Positions 53,791 to 62,635 of a stretch of 64,000 bases of DNA are shown one piece after another. Position numbers and translations under genes: made by a program. Under the pieces are notes generated by a model that did no database searches, had not been told where the DNA came from, and saw only the letters and a program-made list of their open reading frames with translations. The stretch spans positions 62,001 through 126,000 of the forward strand of contig CALRQC020000012.1 in assembly GCA_943370215.1 (NCBI GenBank), read 5' to 3'. How positions within the stretch are numbered: position 1 is the first letter of the stretch; every line of letters starts with the position of its first letter. The DNA comes from Niveispirillum sp943370215. GTDB lineage: Bacteria; Pseudomonadota; Alphaproteobacteria; Azospirillales; Azospirillaceae.

Positions 53791-55089
53791 ATGATTGCCA
53801 CAGCGAACGACGAGGCCCGGCCGCTGGCCGGGCCACTCTCCTGGCCTGCCCAGCCGAAGGTGAAACTCGGCATGACGGGGGCGGAATTCCCGCTTAACGA
53901 GACGGAGCAGGCGTTCCAGGACATGGCCCATGCCTTTGCCCGCGACGTCATGCGCCCCGTGGGCCAGAAGCTGGACCGGATGACGCCGGAACAGATCCTG
54001 GATCGCAACTCCGCCTATTTCACGGAGTTCCGGCCGAAATATCTGGCGCTGGACATCAATCCGCTGACCCTGTCCGAACTGCCGCCGGCCGAGCTCGGCA
54101 AGGTGCTGCCCATCATCATGGAGGAGTTCGGGTGGGGCGACGGCGGCCTGGCCATCACCATCGGTGCCTGCCAGTTGCCGCCGCTGCTGGCCCTGATGTT
54201 CGGCAAGACCTATCTGCTGGAACGCTATCCGGCGGACCTGATCGGATGCTGGGCGATTACGGAGCCGGACCACGGGTCTGACGCGCTGGACCCGTCCAAA
54301 CAGATCTTCCACGCCCAGGGCCGCTATGGCCGCCCCAATTGCGTGGCCCGGATCGATGGGGACAAGGTCATCATCAATGGTCAGAAATCGGCCTGGGTTT
54401 CCAATGGCCCCATCGCCGATGTCTGCGTCCTGTATGCGGCGGCCGACCGGGGCAATGGTCCGGACCCGGAAAAGGGCGTGGTGCTGATCGTGCCGATGAA
54501 CGCACCCGGCATCAGCCGGGGCCGATCCATCGACAAGCTGGGCCAGCGGGCCCTGCCGCAGGGGGAGCTTTACTTCGACAATGTCACGCTGAGTGCCGAT
54601 CACATCGTGGCCGGGCCGGAGGAGTTTCAGCGCGCGGTCTATGCCGTGCATTGCGAGGCCAATGGCCAGATGGGGGCGGTCTGGACCGGCACGGCCCGCG
54701 CCGCCTTCGAAATCGCCTGGGAATATGCCCATGTGCGCAAGCAGGGGGGCGTTCCTATCTATCGGCACCAATCGGTGGCCCAGCGCCTGTTCCACATGTA
54801 CCGCAAGGTGGAAGCCTCCCGCGCGCTGGTCCGGCGGGTCGCCCTGTTCAACATGACGGCGCCGGTCCCCGCCCTGCAGGCGGCCATGGCCGCCAAGGTG
54901 ACGGCGACACAGACGGCGTTCGAGGTGGCATCCGACGCCCTGCAGATGCTGGGTGGCAACGGCAATACCCGCGAATATCCCATCGAGAAGATCCTGCGCG
55001 ATGCCAGGGCCTCGATGATCGAGGATGGCTGCAACGAAATCCTCAGCATCAAGGGCGGCTTCCAGATGATGGACCCCGATCTGCTGTAA
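53791..55089 (+). CDS. Acyl-CoA dehydrogenase
   Basis: 432-aa flavoenzyme of the acyl-CoA dehydrogenase family, introducing a 2,3 double bond into acyl-CoA. Landmarks: GCWAITEPDHGSDA (FAD/substrate region, about residues 150-163), INGQKSAWVSNGPIAD, and the C-terminal LQMLGGNGNTREYPIEKILRDA followed by IEDGCNEIL. The typical YEGTxEI catalytic region reads IEDGCNEI here, so position and nature of the catalytic base need confirmation. It begins 13 nt after the frameshifted TonB receptor and is followed by a thiolase at 55133. First enzyme of the operon's second beta-oxidation set. Confidence 0.9.
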   Translation: MIATANDEARPLAGPLSWPAQPKVKLGMTGAEFPLNETEQAFQDMAHAFARDVMRPVGQKLDRMTPEQILDRNSAYFTEFRPKYLALDINPLTLSELPPAELGKVLPIIMEEFGWGDGGLAITIGACQLPPLLALMFGKTYLLERYPADLIGCWAITEPDHGSDALDPSKQIFHAQGRYGRPNCVARIDGDKVIINGQKSAWVSNGPIADVCVLYAAADRGNGPDPEKGVVLIVPMNAPGISRGRSIDKLGQRALPQGELYFDNVTLSADHIVAGPEEFQRAVYAVHCEANGQMGAVWTGTARAAFEIAWEYAHVRKQGGVPIYRHQSVAQRLFHMYRKVEASRALVRRVALFNMTAPVPALQAAMAAKVTATQTAFEVASDALQMLGGNGNTREYPIEKILRDARASMIEDGCNEILSIKGGFQMMDPDLL

Positions 55090-55132
55090 TCGGGATGGCG
55101 CTTCAACGCACAGACGGCAAGGAACCCCTGCC

Positions 55133-56371
55133 ATGAAAATGAATGCCATCATTGCCGGGGGCGGGATGACCGCCTTTGGCAAGTTCCCCACGCTTACCCT
55201 GAAGGAACTGGCGGGTCAGGCGATCCAGGCGGCCCTGGCCGACGCGGGCCTGACGGCCGGAGACATCCAGGCCGCCTATATGGGCAATGCCGCGGCCGGC
55301 ACCATCACGGGCCAGGTCTGCGTACCGGGGGAGATTGTGCTCCGTTCCCTGGGCATCGGGCGCATCCCCGTGATCAATGTCGAGAATGCCTGCGCCACCG
55401 CGTCGACGGCGCTGAACCAGGCGGCCGCGATGGTCACGGCCGGTCTTTATGATGTGGTCCTGGCGGTCGGCTATGAAAAGCTGGTTCATGCCGACAAGGC
55501 CCGCACCTTTTCGGTTTTTTCCGGCGCGGTGGACGTGGATGACATGGACGGGCTGGCCCGGCTGGTCGACCGCAAGATGGCGGCGGCCGGTCTGAAGGGC
55601 GATGTCGACGGCGCGGCATCCCGTTCCCTGTTCATGGATATCTATGCGACTGAGGCCGTGGCCCATATGAAGACCTATGGCACCACGCGTGAACAACTGG
55701 CGGCCGTGCCGGCGAAGAATTCGCGCCATGGGGCCCTGAACCCGCGGGCCCAGTTCCGCGACGTGGTCACGGTGGCGGAGGTGCTGGCGGCGCGGGAGAT
55801 CGTCTGGCCGCTGACCCTGCCCATGTGTTCGCCCATCGGTGACGGGGCCGCCGCCGTGATCCTGGTCAGTGAACGCAAGGCGCGGGCGCTGGGCCTGACC
55901 CATCCGGTGCGCATCGCGGCGTCCAGCCTGGGCACAAGCTGGGATTATCCCGACGGCCAGGAATCACTGGTGTTTCACGAGGTGATCGGCAGCACCTATG
56001 CCGAAGCCGGTGTCGGCCCGGCTGACCTGGACGTCGTGGAACTGCATGATGCCTCGGCCTCCTCCGAAATTCTGCACACCGAATATCTGGGCCTTTGTCC
56101 CGTGGGGGAGGGGGGGCGGTTCATCGAAGCCGGGATGACGGCGCTGGGCGGTGGCGGGCGGACCATCGTGAACCCGTCCGGCGGTCTGCTGCGCAAGGGC
56201 CATCCCATCGGCGCCACGGGCATCGCGCAGATCGTGGAGCTTTATGAACAGCTTCTGGACCGTTCGGGGGCAAGGCAGGTGGCCGGTGCCCGCCTGGGCC
56301 TGGCCGAAAATGGCGGCGGCTACATCAATGGCGATGTCGCGGCGCTGTGCGTCACCATCCTGCAGCGGTGA
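55133..56371 (+). CDS. SCP-x-like thiolase / acetyl-CoA acetyltransferase
   Basis: 412-aa thiolase of the sterol-carrier-protein-x-like group. The nucleophile is C87 in VENACATAS, and the catalytic His is in NPSGGLLRKGHPIGATG. The ELHDASASSEI segment is typical of the group. Such thiolases cleave branched or ring-bearing 3-ketoacyl-CoAs, as in sterol and cholate side-chain degradation. No SCP2 domain is fused and no DUF35 partner is adjacent, although some relatives need one. It lies between an acyl-CoA dehydrogenase and a CoA ligase. The start at 55133 was used; a second Met two codons later is possible. Confidence 0.9.
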   Translation: MKMNAIIAGGGMTAFGKFPTLTLKELAGQAIQAALADAGLTAGDIQAAYMGNAAAGTITGQVCVPGEIVLRSLGIGRIPVINVENACATASTALNQAAAMVTAGLYDVVLAVGYEKLVHADKARTFSVFSGAVDVDDMDGLARLVDRKMAAAGLKGDVDGAASRSLFMDIYATEAVAHMKTYGTTREQLAAVPAKNSRHGALNPRAQFRDVVTVAEVLAAREIVWPLTLPMCSPIGDGAAAVILVSERKARALGLTHPVRIAASSLGTSWDYPDGQESLVFHEVIGSTYAEAGVGPADLDVVELHDASASSEILHTEYLGLCPVGEGGRFIEAGMTALGGGGRTIVNPSGGLLRKGHPIGATGIAQIVELYEQLLDRSGARQVAGARLGLAENGGGYINGDVAALCVTILQR

Positions 56372-56376
56372 CCGCC

Positions 56377-57960
56377 ATGGCCGAGCCCAACCTGCTGATC
56401 ATCGCCAATCTGGTGGCGGCCCAGGCGGCGGCGCTGCCGGACCTGGACGTCCTGACCTTCGAGCATGAGGGGCAGGCCGAGACGCGCACCTTCCGACAAC
56501 TCTGGGAGAATGGGCAGCGGCTGGCCGCCGGCCTGCGGTCGCTGGGCCTGCGCCAGGGCGACCGGTTCGCGCTGCTGATCCAGAACCATCCGGAATTTGT
56601 CGAGCTGATGGTCGCGTCCGCCATCCTGGGTAGCGTGATCGTCCCCATCGATCCACGCACGCGGGGGGCCAAGCTGGCCTATATGCTGCGGGACAGCGAT
56701 GCCCTGGGCGTGGTCTGCGCCGGATATTCCCTGGAAGGGGTGCGTGAAGCCCTGTCCGATTGTGCGCTGCGCTGGGTCGCCCTGCTGGACGGGCCGGCGG
56801 ACCCCGCCTTGCCCATCCCCTGCCATTTCCTTGGCCACTGGCTGCGGGCGCCGTTGCCATCCCCCCTACTGCCGGTGGCGGTGGAGACGGAGGCCGCGCC
56901 GATGCAGCTTATGTACACATCGGGGACGACCGGCGACCCCAAGGGCATTGTCGTGCCGCATGGACAGTTCGGCGCTGTTTCCGGCCATGGCGAAGCCGTT
57001 TTTGGCTACCGGCCCGGCGACCGTCCCTATACGGGATTGTCGCTGACCCATGGCAATGCCCAGTTTGTCACACTGGCGCCATCGCTGAAGATGGGGCTGC
57101 GGGCGGTGATCAGCCGCCGGTTCAGCAAATCGCGCCTGTGGGACATCGTCCGCCAGCATGGCTGCACGACCTTCTCCCTGCTGGGCGGCATGGTGACGGC
57201 CATCCATGCCGAACCAAGGCGGGAGGATGATATCGACAATCCCGTGCGTCTGGTCGTTTCCGCCGGTATGCCCGGCGCCCTGTGGCAGGATTTCGCCAGC
57301 CGTTTCGGCCTCGACATCCTGGAATTCTATGGCGCCATGGAAGGCGGCATGACCATCAACCGGCCGGGGGAAGGGCCGGTGGGCAGTTGCGGCCGCCCCG
57401 CGCCGGGCCTGATGGCCCGGATCGTCGATGATGATGGCCGCGAACTGCCACCCGGTCAGGTGGGCGAATTGCAGTTCCGTCTGGCCGCCGGCCCGTTCCC
57501 GCCCGTGACCTATCACAAGAATCCCGCGGCATCGGCCGGCAAGGTCGTGGATGGCTGGCTGCTGTCCGGTGACATGGCGCGGATGGATGCCGAAGGCTGG
57601 ATCTATTACGAACATCGCAAGGGCGGTGGCATCCGCCGCAATGGTGAATTCGTCAGCACCGCCTTCATCGAGCGGACGCTGGGCGAGCATCCCGGCGTGG
57701 ATGATATCTTCGTCTATGGCGTGCCGGCCACCGGTGGGGCGCCCGGTGAAAAGGACATCGTGGCGGCCATCGTGCCCATGGCGGCCTTCGATCCGGCCGC
57801 CCTGTTCGCCTGGGCACGGGCGCGGCTGGAACGGAACATGGTGCCCAGCCACCTGCATATCGTCGCGCAGATCCCCAAAACGGCGTCGGAAAAGCCGCAG
57901 GAACGCTTCCTGCTGGACGCCTTCTTCAGCGGCACCGCGACGATCCACAGCGAAAAATAA
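56377..57960 (+). CDS. AMP-forming acyl-CoA synthetase (CoA ligase)
   Basis: 527-aa ANL-superfamily ligase with phosphate-binding loop MYTSGTTGDPKGIV, A5 region EFYGAMEGG, A7 region LLSGDMARMD and a C-terminal Lys in PKTASEKPQERF. The usual A8 hinge is replaced by HRKGGGIRRNGEFVS, a variant seen in carnitine/crotonobetaine-type and some side-chain-activating ligases. The ATG at 56377 (MAEPNLL) is 5 nt after the thiolase stop; a GTG at 56368 overlapping that stop is an alternative. It is followed 11 nt later by the saccharopine-dehydrogenase-like gene. Likely activates a carboxylated intermediate for the enzymes encoded on either side. Confidence 0.88.
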   Translation: MAEPNLLIIANLVAAQAAALPDLDVLTFEHEGQAETRTFRQLWENGQRLAAGLRSLGLRQGDRFALLIQNHPEFVELMVASAILGSVIVPIDPRTRGAKLAYMLRDSDALGVVCAGYSLEGVREALSDCALRWVALLDGPADPALPIPCHFLGHWLRAPLPSPLLPVAVETEAAPMQLMYTSGTTGDPKGIVVPHGQFGAVSGHGEAVFGYRPGDRPYTGLSLTHGNAQFVTLAPSLKMGLRAVISRRFSKSRLWDIVRQHGCTTFSLLGGMVTAIHAEPRREDDIDNPVRLVVSAGMPGALWQDFASRFGLDILEFYGAMEGGMTINRPGEGPVGSCGRPAPGLMARIVDDDGRELPPGQVGELQFRLAAGPFPPVTYHKNPAASAGKVVDGWLLSGDMARMDAEGWIYYEHRKGGGIRRNGEFVSTAFIERTLGEHPGVDDIFVYGVPATGGAPGEKDIVAAIVPMAAFDPAALFAWARARLERNMVPSHLHIVAQIPKTASEKPQERFLLDAFFSGTATIHSEK

Positions 57961-57971
57961 GGGAGGAAATG

Positions 57972-59090
57972 ATGAGCACAATCGAGGTCGTCCTGTACGG
58001 GGCCAGTGGCTATACGGGCGAGCATGTGATGTGGAAGCTGGCGGAACGGGGCATTCCCTTCATCGCGGCGGGCCGCAACGCCGCCCGTCTGAAGGCCCGG
58101 ATCGAGGCGCAGCCGGAACTGAAGGACGCCCGTTATGAGATCGTGGAGGTCGCCCATGATGAGGCGGCGCTGACGGAACTGCTGCGCGGGCGCAAGGTCA
58201 TCCATAATCTGGTCGGCCCCTATGCCCAATTCGGCGAGCCTGTCGTGCGGGCCGCCCTGGCCGCCGGCTGCCACTATATGGATGCGAGCGGCGAGCAGGA
58301 TTGGAAGATCCACATCCGCGACACCTATGGAAAGGCCTTCGCGGACAAGGGGTTGGTGCTGTCGCCGGCGGCGTCTTCCATGTGGGTGTCGGGCCTGCTG
58401 GCGGCGGAATCCGTTCTGGAAAAGCCGGGCGTGGACAGTGTGGACATCCTCTATACGCTGCATGGCGTGCCCTCGGCCGCGTCCACGCTCAGTTTCATGC
58501 GCATGTGCTGCCAGCCGCAATTGCGTCTGGTGGATAATGTGCTGACGCCCTGGCCGGCCGGCGCGCATTTCCCCGTCTCCGTGCCCGGTATGCATCAGGT
58601 GCTGACGGCCCTGCCCTGGAGCGGCGGCGGGGAGTCGCTGTTCTATGAAAAGGATGACCGCGTCATCAACTGTTCCACCCTGGTGACCTTCCGCAACCAG
58701 GCGCTGATGTCGTTGCTGCTGCCCAAGATGCAGGAATTCGCCACAAAATTCGCGCATCTGCCGTTGGCGGAGCAGGAGGCGGCAACCAATGCCTGGGCCT
58801 TGGAGATTGCGCCGAAAGGTGACATGCCGCGCGAGGATTATTCCCAGCACCGGGTTCTGTTCACCTGCCACGGACGCGGCACCCTGGTGGCGCGGTCTAC
58901 GGCGACCTGGGGTGTGACGGGCTATGTGATGACCGGATTGATCGGGGCAGCCACCATCGACACCCTGTTGCAGGGCCGGCAGCGGGCCGTCGGCTTCCAG
59001 CCAGCCACCAGCGTGGTCGGCGTCAAGCCCATGCGCGCTGTGCTGGAAGATGGCGGCGTCTATGGCCAGATGACGGCGATCATCCCATGA
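57972..59090 (+). CDS. Saccharopine-dehydrogenase-like NAD(P)-binding oxidoreductase
   Basis: 372-aa protein. The N-terminal Rossmann motif LYGASGYTG (about residues 8-16) and the AGRNAARL strand are typical of the saccharopine-dehydrogenase NADP-binding family. NLVGPYAQFGEPVV and CHYMDASGE are the conserved follow-up motifs. This family also includes the trans-acting enoyl reductases of lipid biosynthesis, so reduction of an unsaturated, CoA-linked ring or chain is possible; lysine biosynthesis is unlikely in this context. The second of two adjacent ATGs (57972) is 5 nt after GGGAGG. The stop overlaps the next SDR by 4 nt (ATGA), linking the two functionally. Not a standard beta-oxidation enzyme; its reaction here is unknown. 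Confidence 0.85.
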   Translation: MSTIEVVLYGASGYTGEHVMWKLAERGIPFIAAGRNAARLKARIEAQPELKDARYEIVEVAHDEAALTELLRGRKVIHNLVGPYAQFGEPVVRAALAAGCHYMDASGEQDWKIHIRDTYGKAFADKGLVLSPAASSMWVSGLLAAESVLEKPGVDSVDILYTLHGVPSAASTLSFMRMCCQPQLRLVDNVLTPWPAGAHFPVSVPGMHQVLTALPWSGGGESLFYEKDDRVINCSTLVTFRNQALMSLLLPKMQEFATKFAHLPLAEQEAATNAWALEIAPKGDMPREDYSQHRVLFTCHGRGTLVARSTATWGVTGYVMTGLIGAATIDTLLQGRQRAVGFQPATSVVGVKPMRAVLEDGGVYGQMTAIIP

Positions 59091-59872
59091 GCGGGCGTGT
59101 CCACGGCAAGCGCATCCTGATCACCGGCGGTGCCACCGGTCTGGGCGCCGCCATCGCCCGACGTCTGGCGGCGGAAGGGGCCATCCTCCTGATTGCCGAC
59201 ATCGCAGAGGCGGAGGGTCACCGGCTGGCCACGGAACTGGGCGGGCATTTCCATCGGCTGGACGTATCGTCGGAGGCGGACTGGCGCCGCGTCATCGCCG
59301 CCATTGACAAGGATCATGGCGGGCTGGACGGGCTGGTGAACAATGCCGGCATTGCGACCAGCCGGGGCGGGGAGGATATCGAACGGATCGAGATGGACGA
59401 TTTCCATCGCATCTTTGCGGTGAATGTCGATGGCACGGTTCTGGGCTGCAAGCACGCCATCCCGCTGATGGCGCGCAGCGGGCCGGGATCGATCGTCAAT
59501 CTTTCCTCCATCGCGGCCCTGATCCCGGCGGCATTCGTCATCGCCTATGGCGCCAGCAAGGCTACCATCGCGCATCTGTCGCGCAGCGTGGCCCTGCATT
59601 GCGCCCAGGCCGGCTATGGCATCCGCTGCAACTCCGTCCATCCGGGGCAGGTGCGCACGGCCATGATGGAAGGCATCATCGAACGGGTGGGGCGGGAGAC
59701 GAACATGGGCACCGCGGCGGCGGGCCAATTGTTCGACGCCCAGATCCCGCTGGGCCGCCCCCAGGAGCCGGAGGACATCGCCCATGCCGTCCTGTTCCTG
59801 ATGTCCGATGAAAGCCGGTTCGTGACGGGTACCCAGCTTGTCGTCGATGGCGGCATGACGCTCAGTAATTAG
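59087..59872 (+). CDS. Short-chain dehydrogenase/reductase
   Basis: 261-aa classical SDR with TGGATGLG, NNAGI, catalytic Ser in NLSSIAAL and YGASK. It resembles 3-alpha/3-beta or 7-alpha-hydroxysteroid dehydrogenase-type SDRs and cyclopentanol dehydrogenases, which oxidise alicyclic alcohols. The C-terminus GTQLVVDGGMTLSN is standard. It is translationally coupled to the saccharopine-dehydrogenase-like gene (4-nt overlap). A stem-loop begins at its stop codon, so transcription may be attenuated before the next SDR. The specific substrate is not predictable. Confidence 0.9.
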   Translation: MSGRVHGKRILITGGATGLGAAIARRLAAEGAILLIADIAEAEGHRLATELGGHFHRLDVSSEADWRRVIAAIDKDHGGLDGLVNNAGIATSRGGEDIERIEMDDFHRIFAVNVDGTVLGCKHAIPLMARSGPGSIVNLSSIAALIPAAFVIAYGASKATIAHLSRSVALHCAQAGYGIRCNSVHPGQVRTAMMEGIIERVGRETNMGTAAAGQLFDAQIPLGRPQEPEDIAHAVLFLMSDESRFVTGTQLVVDGGMTLSN

Positions 59873-59901
59873 AGCTGTTTGCGGTTGACCGGAAACAGCT
59901 C
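59872..59901 (+). terminator. Hairpin at end of SDR gene
   Basis: GAGCTGTTT (59872-59880) and AAACAGCTC (59893-59901) form a 9-bp stem extended by CGGT/ACCG inside. It starts at the last base of the TAG stop codon. No T-run follows; terminator or processing hairpin. Confidence 0.5.
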
Positions 59902-59980
59902 CGGCGGCGACTGCCGCCGCGCCGCATGTGCGGCGTAGCCAAGCTGCGGATGCAGCGCCGGCGACTGAGGAAAACGAAAA

Positions 59981-60019
59981 GCGAGAGTGCGTTTCCGATC
60001 AGCGGAAATACGCTCTCGC
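59981..60019. promoter_or_regulatory. Imperfect dyad upstream of second SDR
   Basis: GCGAGAG-TGCG-TTTCCG (59981-59997) is mirrored by CGGAAATA-CG-CTCTCGC (60003-60019) with one small bulge on each side and a 5-nt centre. It ends 19 nt before the SDR start (60039). Could be an operator for an internal promoter or a leader hairpin. Confidence 0.4.
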
Positions 60020-60038
60020 ACACGGAAGGGAAAAGGCT

Positions 60039-60779
60039 ATGCGGTTTTCAGGAAAGGTGATTGCCGTTACCGGCGGCGGGTCCGGGTTGGGGGAGGCCAT
60101 TGTGCGGCGGCTGGCGGCCGACGGTGCCACCGTCGCTGTGCTGGATATTGACGAGAGCAACGCCCGGCGGGTCGCTGCCGACATTGAACGTGGGCAGGCA
60201 TTCCGCGCCGATGTGACGGATGCGGCCGGTCTGGCGGCGGTCTTCCGGGATGTGGTGGACCAACTGGGCCCCTTGAACGGCGCGGTCAACAATGCCGGTG
60301 TCGGCGGACCTTTCCTGCCCTCGGCCGATTATCCGCTGGAATGGTGGGACCGGGTGGTTTCCATCAACCTGTCCGGGGTCTTCTATTCCATCCGGGCCGA
60401 ACTGCCGCATCTGATCGCGGCCGGCGGCGGGACCATCGTCAATATGTCGTCGATCTGTGGTGTGGTGGGACAGGCGGGAACAGCCGGCTATGTCGCCACC
60501 AAACATGCGGTGATCGGCCTGACCAAGACGGTGGCGCTTGAATATGGGGCCCAGGGGGTCCGCTGCACGGCCGTCTGCCCGACCTATGTGCGCACCCCGC
60601 TGACCCTGGCGGAGATCAAGGATGAAGCCGTCTGGGCCGGACTGGATGCCCGCCACGCCACCGGCGCCTGTGCCACGCCGGAGGATGTTGCCGGCATCAC
60701 CGCTTTCCTGTTGAGTGAGGATGCCCGGTCGATCACCGGCTCGGCCCATCTGGTCGATGGCGGCATCACTGCTGCCTGA
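60039..60779 (+). CDS. Short-chain dehydrogenase/reductase
   Basis: 246-aa classical SDR with TGGGSGLG, NNAG (VNNAGVGGPF), catalytic Ser in NMSSICGV and YVATK. The VNNAGVGGPF and VGQAGTAGYVATKHAV segments are common among dehydrogenases of cyclic alcohols. Start ATG 60039 follows a GGAAGGG ribosome binding site (about 60024-60030); longer reading upstream enters hairpin sequence. Separated from the first SDR by 166 nt with two hairpins, so it may have its own promoter. A further acyl-CoA dehydrogenase follows after an 82-nt gap with a large palindrome. Confidence 0.9.
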   Translation: MRFSGKVIAVTGGGSGLGEAIVRRLAADGATVAVLDIDESNARRVAADIERGQAFRADVTDAAGLAAVFRDVVDQLGPLNGAVNNAGVGGPFLPSADYPLEWWDRVVSINLSGVFYSIRAELPHLIAAGGGTIVNMSSICGVVGQAGTAGYVATKHAVIGLTKTVALEYGAQGVRCTAVCPTYVRTPLTLAEIKDEAVWAGLDARHATGACATPEDVAGITAFLLSEDARSITGSAHLVDGGITAA

Positions 60780-60803
60780 ACCGCCAACGCCCATGAGACC
60801 CGT

Positions 60804-60837
60804 GCCGATACGTTCCGATCCATCGGACCGTATCGGC
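60804..60837. promoter_or_regulatory. 34-nt near-perfect palindrome upstream of acyl-CoA dehydrogenase
   Basis: GCCGATACG (60804-60812) and CGTATCGGC (60829-60837) flank TCCGAT-CC-ATCGGA (60814-60827); only one base pair in the 16-bp arm is mismatched. It lies 25 nt after the SDR stop and 24 nt before the next start (60862). No T-run, so either a stable intercistronic hairpin or a dimeric operator. Confidence 0.5.
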
Positions 60838-60861
60838 TTCGGAATATGAGACGGAACCGAC

Positions 60862-62577
60862 ATGTCCTCCACGAACTTCGGACAAGCCGCAGAGGCGATC
60901 CTCACCCATCTTCGCCTCGCCCCGGAACTGGCCCGGCTTGGCCTGCTGCTGCCGGCGGCGGACCTGGGTGACGCGGGGCTGCGGGAGATTGTCGGGGCCG
61001 CCGCCGCCCTGGCGGAAGGGGTGCTGGCCCCGTTCAACCGTCAGGCCGATGCCGAAGGCTGTTCCCTGGTCAATGGGCGTGTGCGCCTGGCCTCTGGCCA
61101 TAGGGCGGCCTGGCAGGCCTTCGTGGCCGGCGGCTGGACGACGGTGGACGCGTCGGAGGCCTATGGCGGGGCCGGCCTGCCCCTGGCTGTCCATGCCGCG
61201 TGCGAGGAATTGTTCAACCGTGCGTCCCCGGCGTTCGGCATGTTGCCCACGCCCATGCGCTGTGCTGCACGCGTGATTGCCGAACATGCCGACGCGGCGA
61301 TACAGGCGGAATGGTTGCCGCGTCTGATCGATGGCACCTGGGGGGGCACCATCTGCCTGTCGGAGGCCGATGCCGGATCCGATGTGCCCCGGCTGCGCAC
61401 GCTGGCCACCCCCGGCCCGGATGGCATCTGGTCCGTCACGGGGGAGAAGATGTGGATCAGTTTCGGCGACCATGACCTGACGGCGCGTATCGGCCATATG
61501 GTGCTGGCCCGCACCCCCGACGCGCCGCCGGGCTCCGCCGGCCTCAGCCTGTTCCTGGTTCCCTCGACCTGGGAGGGGAAACCCAACGGTATCACGGTCC
61601 GGCGGGTGGAGGAAAAGCTGGGCCTGCACGGCTCCCCCACCTGCGCCCTGGGGTTCGAGGGGGCGCGGGGGCGGTTGATCGGTATCGTCAACCGGGGCCT
61701 GTCGCAGCTCTTCACGATGATCATCGGTATGCGGCTGTCGGTTGGAAGCCAGGGGGCCGGGATTGCCGGGGCGGCGGCTGCCCTGGCCTGGCGCTATGCC
61801 GCCGAACGCCGCCAGGGTGGCCCCGCCACGGCCCCGCCCGTTACCATCGACCGGCATGGGGATGTGCAGCGTCTGCTGCTGGATATCGCCGCGCGGGCGG
61901 AAATGGCGCGGGGGCTGGTGCTGGTCGCGTCGCTGACATCCGACCTGCGACAGCACGAAACCGACCCGGCGGCGCAAGCGGATGCGGCCGGTCTGCTGGA
62001 ATGGTTGCTGCCCATCACCAAAAATTTCTGTGCGGAGACGGCCTTCACCTGCGCGTCGGAGGCCGTCCAGATCCTGGGTGGGGCCGGTTACACCAGGGAA
62101 TGGCCGGCCGAACAATATCTGCGCGATGCCCGCGTCCTGTCCATCTATGAGGGGACGAGCGGGATACAGGCGCTGGACCTGACTCTGCGCCGCGTGCTTG
62201 GCGATGGCGGGCGGGCAATGTCAATCTTTCTGGCGAACGTCCGGCAGGAGATAGCCCTGGCAACCGACAGTGTGGCTGCCGGACAGATGGCGGACCTTCT
62301 GTCACTGCTGGTCAGCGCGCGGGAGGGGTTGGTAAAGGCGACGGCGCCCATTGTCGCCTATCCTTTTCTGCAACTGGCCTCGTCCGTCACCACCGGCTGG
62401 ATCGCCCTGCGCCTTGTCCGGCATGGCGGGACGCCGGTCACCGATCATCTGGCCGCTTTGGGCCGGCATTGGCTGCGCACCGTGGTTCCGCGTGCCCATC
62501 ACGAGGCGGCGCTGGTGGCGTTGGGGCCGGACCTTGCGGCGGAATTCCCGGCGATCAACCCGGACATCCTGGGCTGA
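60862..62577 (+). CDS. Acyl-CoA dehydrogenase, large AidB/DmdC-type
   Basis: 571-aa member of the larger acyl-CoA dehydrogenase subgroup that includes AidB and 3-methylmercaptopropionyl-CoA dehydrogenase DmdC. Landmarks: CLSEADAGSDVPRLRT and KMWISFGDHDL (FAD binding, about residues 172-187 and 196-206), then the EKLGLHGSPTCAL segment and the catalytic-glutamate region SIYEGTSGIQALDL near residue 432. A C-terminal helical extension of about 125 residues follows, as expected for the subgroup. It is the last gene of the operon 51263-62577 and is preceded by a 34-nt palindrome. Likely oxidises a bulky acyl-CoA intermediate; exact substrate unknown. Confidence 0.9.
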   Translation: MSSTNFGQAAEAILTHLRLAPELARLGLLLPAADLGDAGLREIVGAAAALAEGVLAPFNRQADAEGCSLVNGRVRLASGHRAAWQAFVAGGWTTVDASEAYGGAGLPLAVHAACEELFNRASPAFGMLPTPMRCAARVIAEHADAAIQAEWLPRLIDGTWGGTICLSEADAGSDVPRLRTLATPGPDGIWSVTGEKMWISFGDHDLTARIGHMVLARTPDAPPGSAGLSLFLVPSTWEGKPNGITVRRVEEKLGLHGSPTCALGFEGARGRLIGIVNRGLSQLFTMIIGMRLSVGSQGAGIAGAAAALAWRYAAERRQGGPATAPPVTIDRHGDVQRLLLDIAARAEMARGLVLVASLTSDLRQHETDPAAQADAAGLLEWLLPITKNFCAETAFTCASEAVQILGGAGYTREWPAEQYLRDARVLSIYEGTSGIQALDLTLRRVLGDGGRAMSIFLANVRQEIALATDSVAAGQMADLLSLLVSAREGLVKATAPIVAYPFLQLASSVTTGWIALRLVRHGGTPVTDHLAALGRHWLRTVVPRAHHEAALVALGPDLAAEFPAINPDILG

Positions 62578-62635
62578 CAGCCCCCCCCACTGGAACGCCC
62601 AACAGCAGGGTCTGGAGAAATACCGTTGGGGATGC

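Noticed and set aside
62581..62588. C8 run after the last acyl-CoA dehydrogenase, and a C8 run near 63560
   Set aside because: Short and outside an obvious promoter spacing context; the second is simply the G-rich Shine-Dalgarno of the aerR-like gene.
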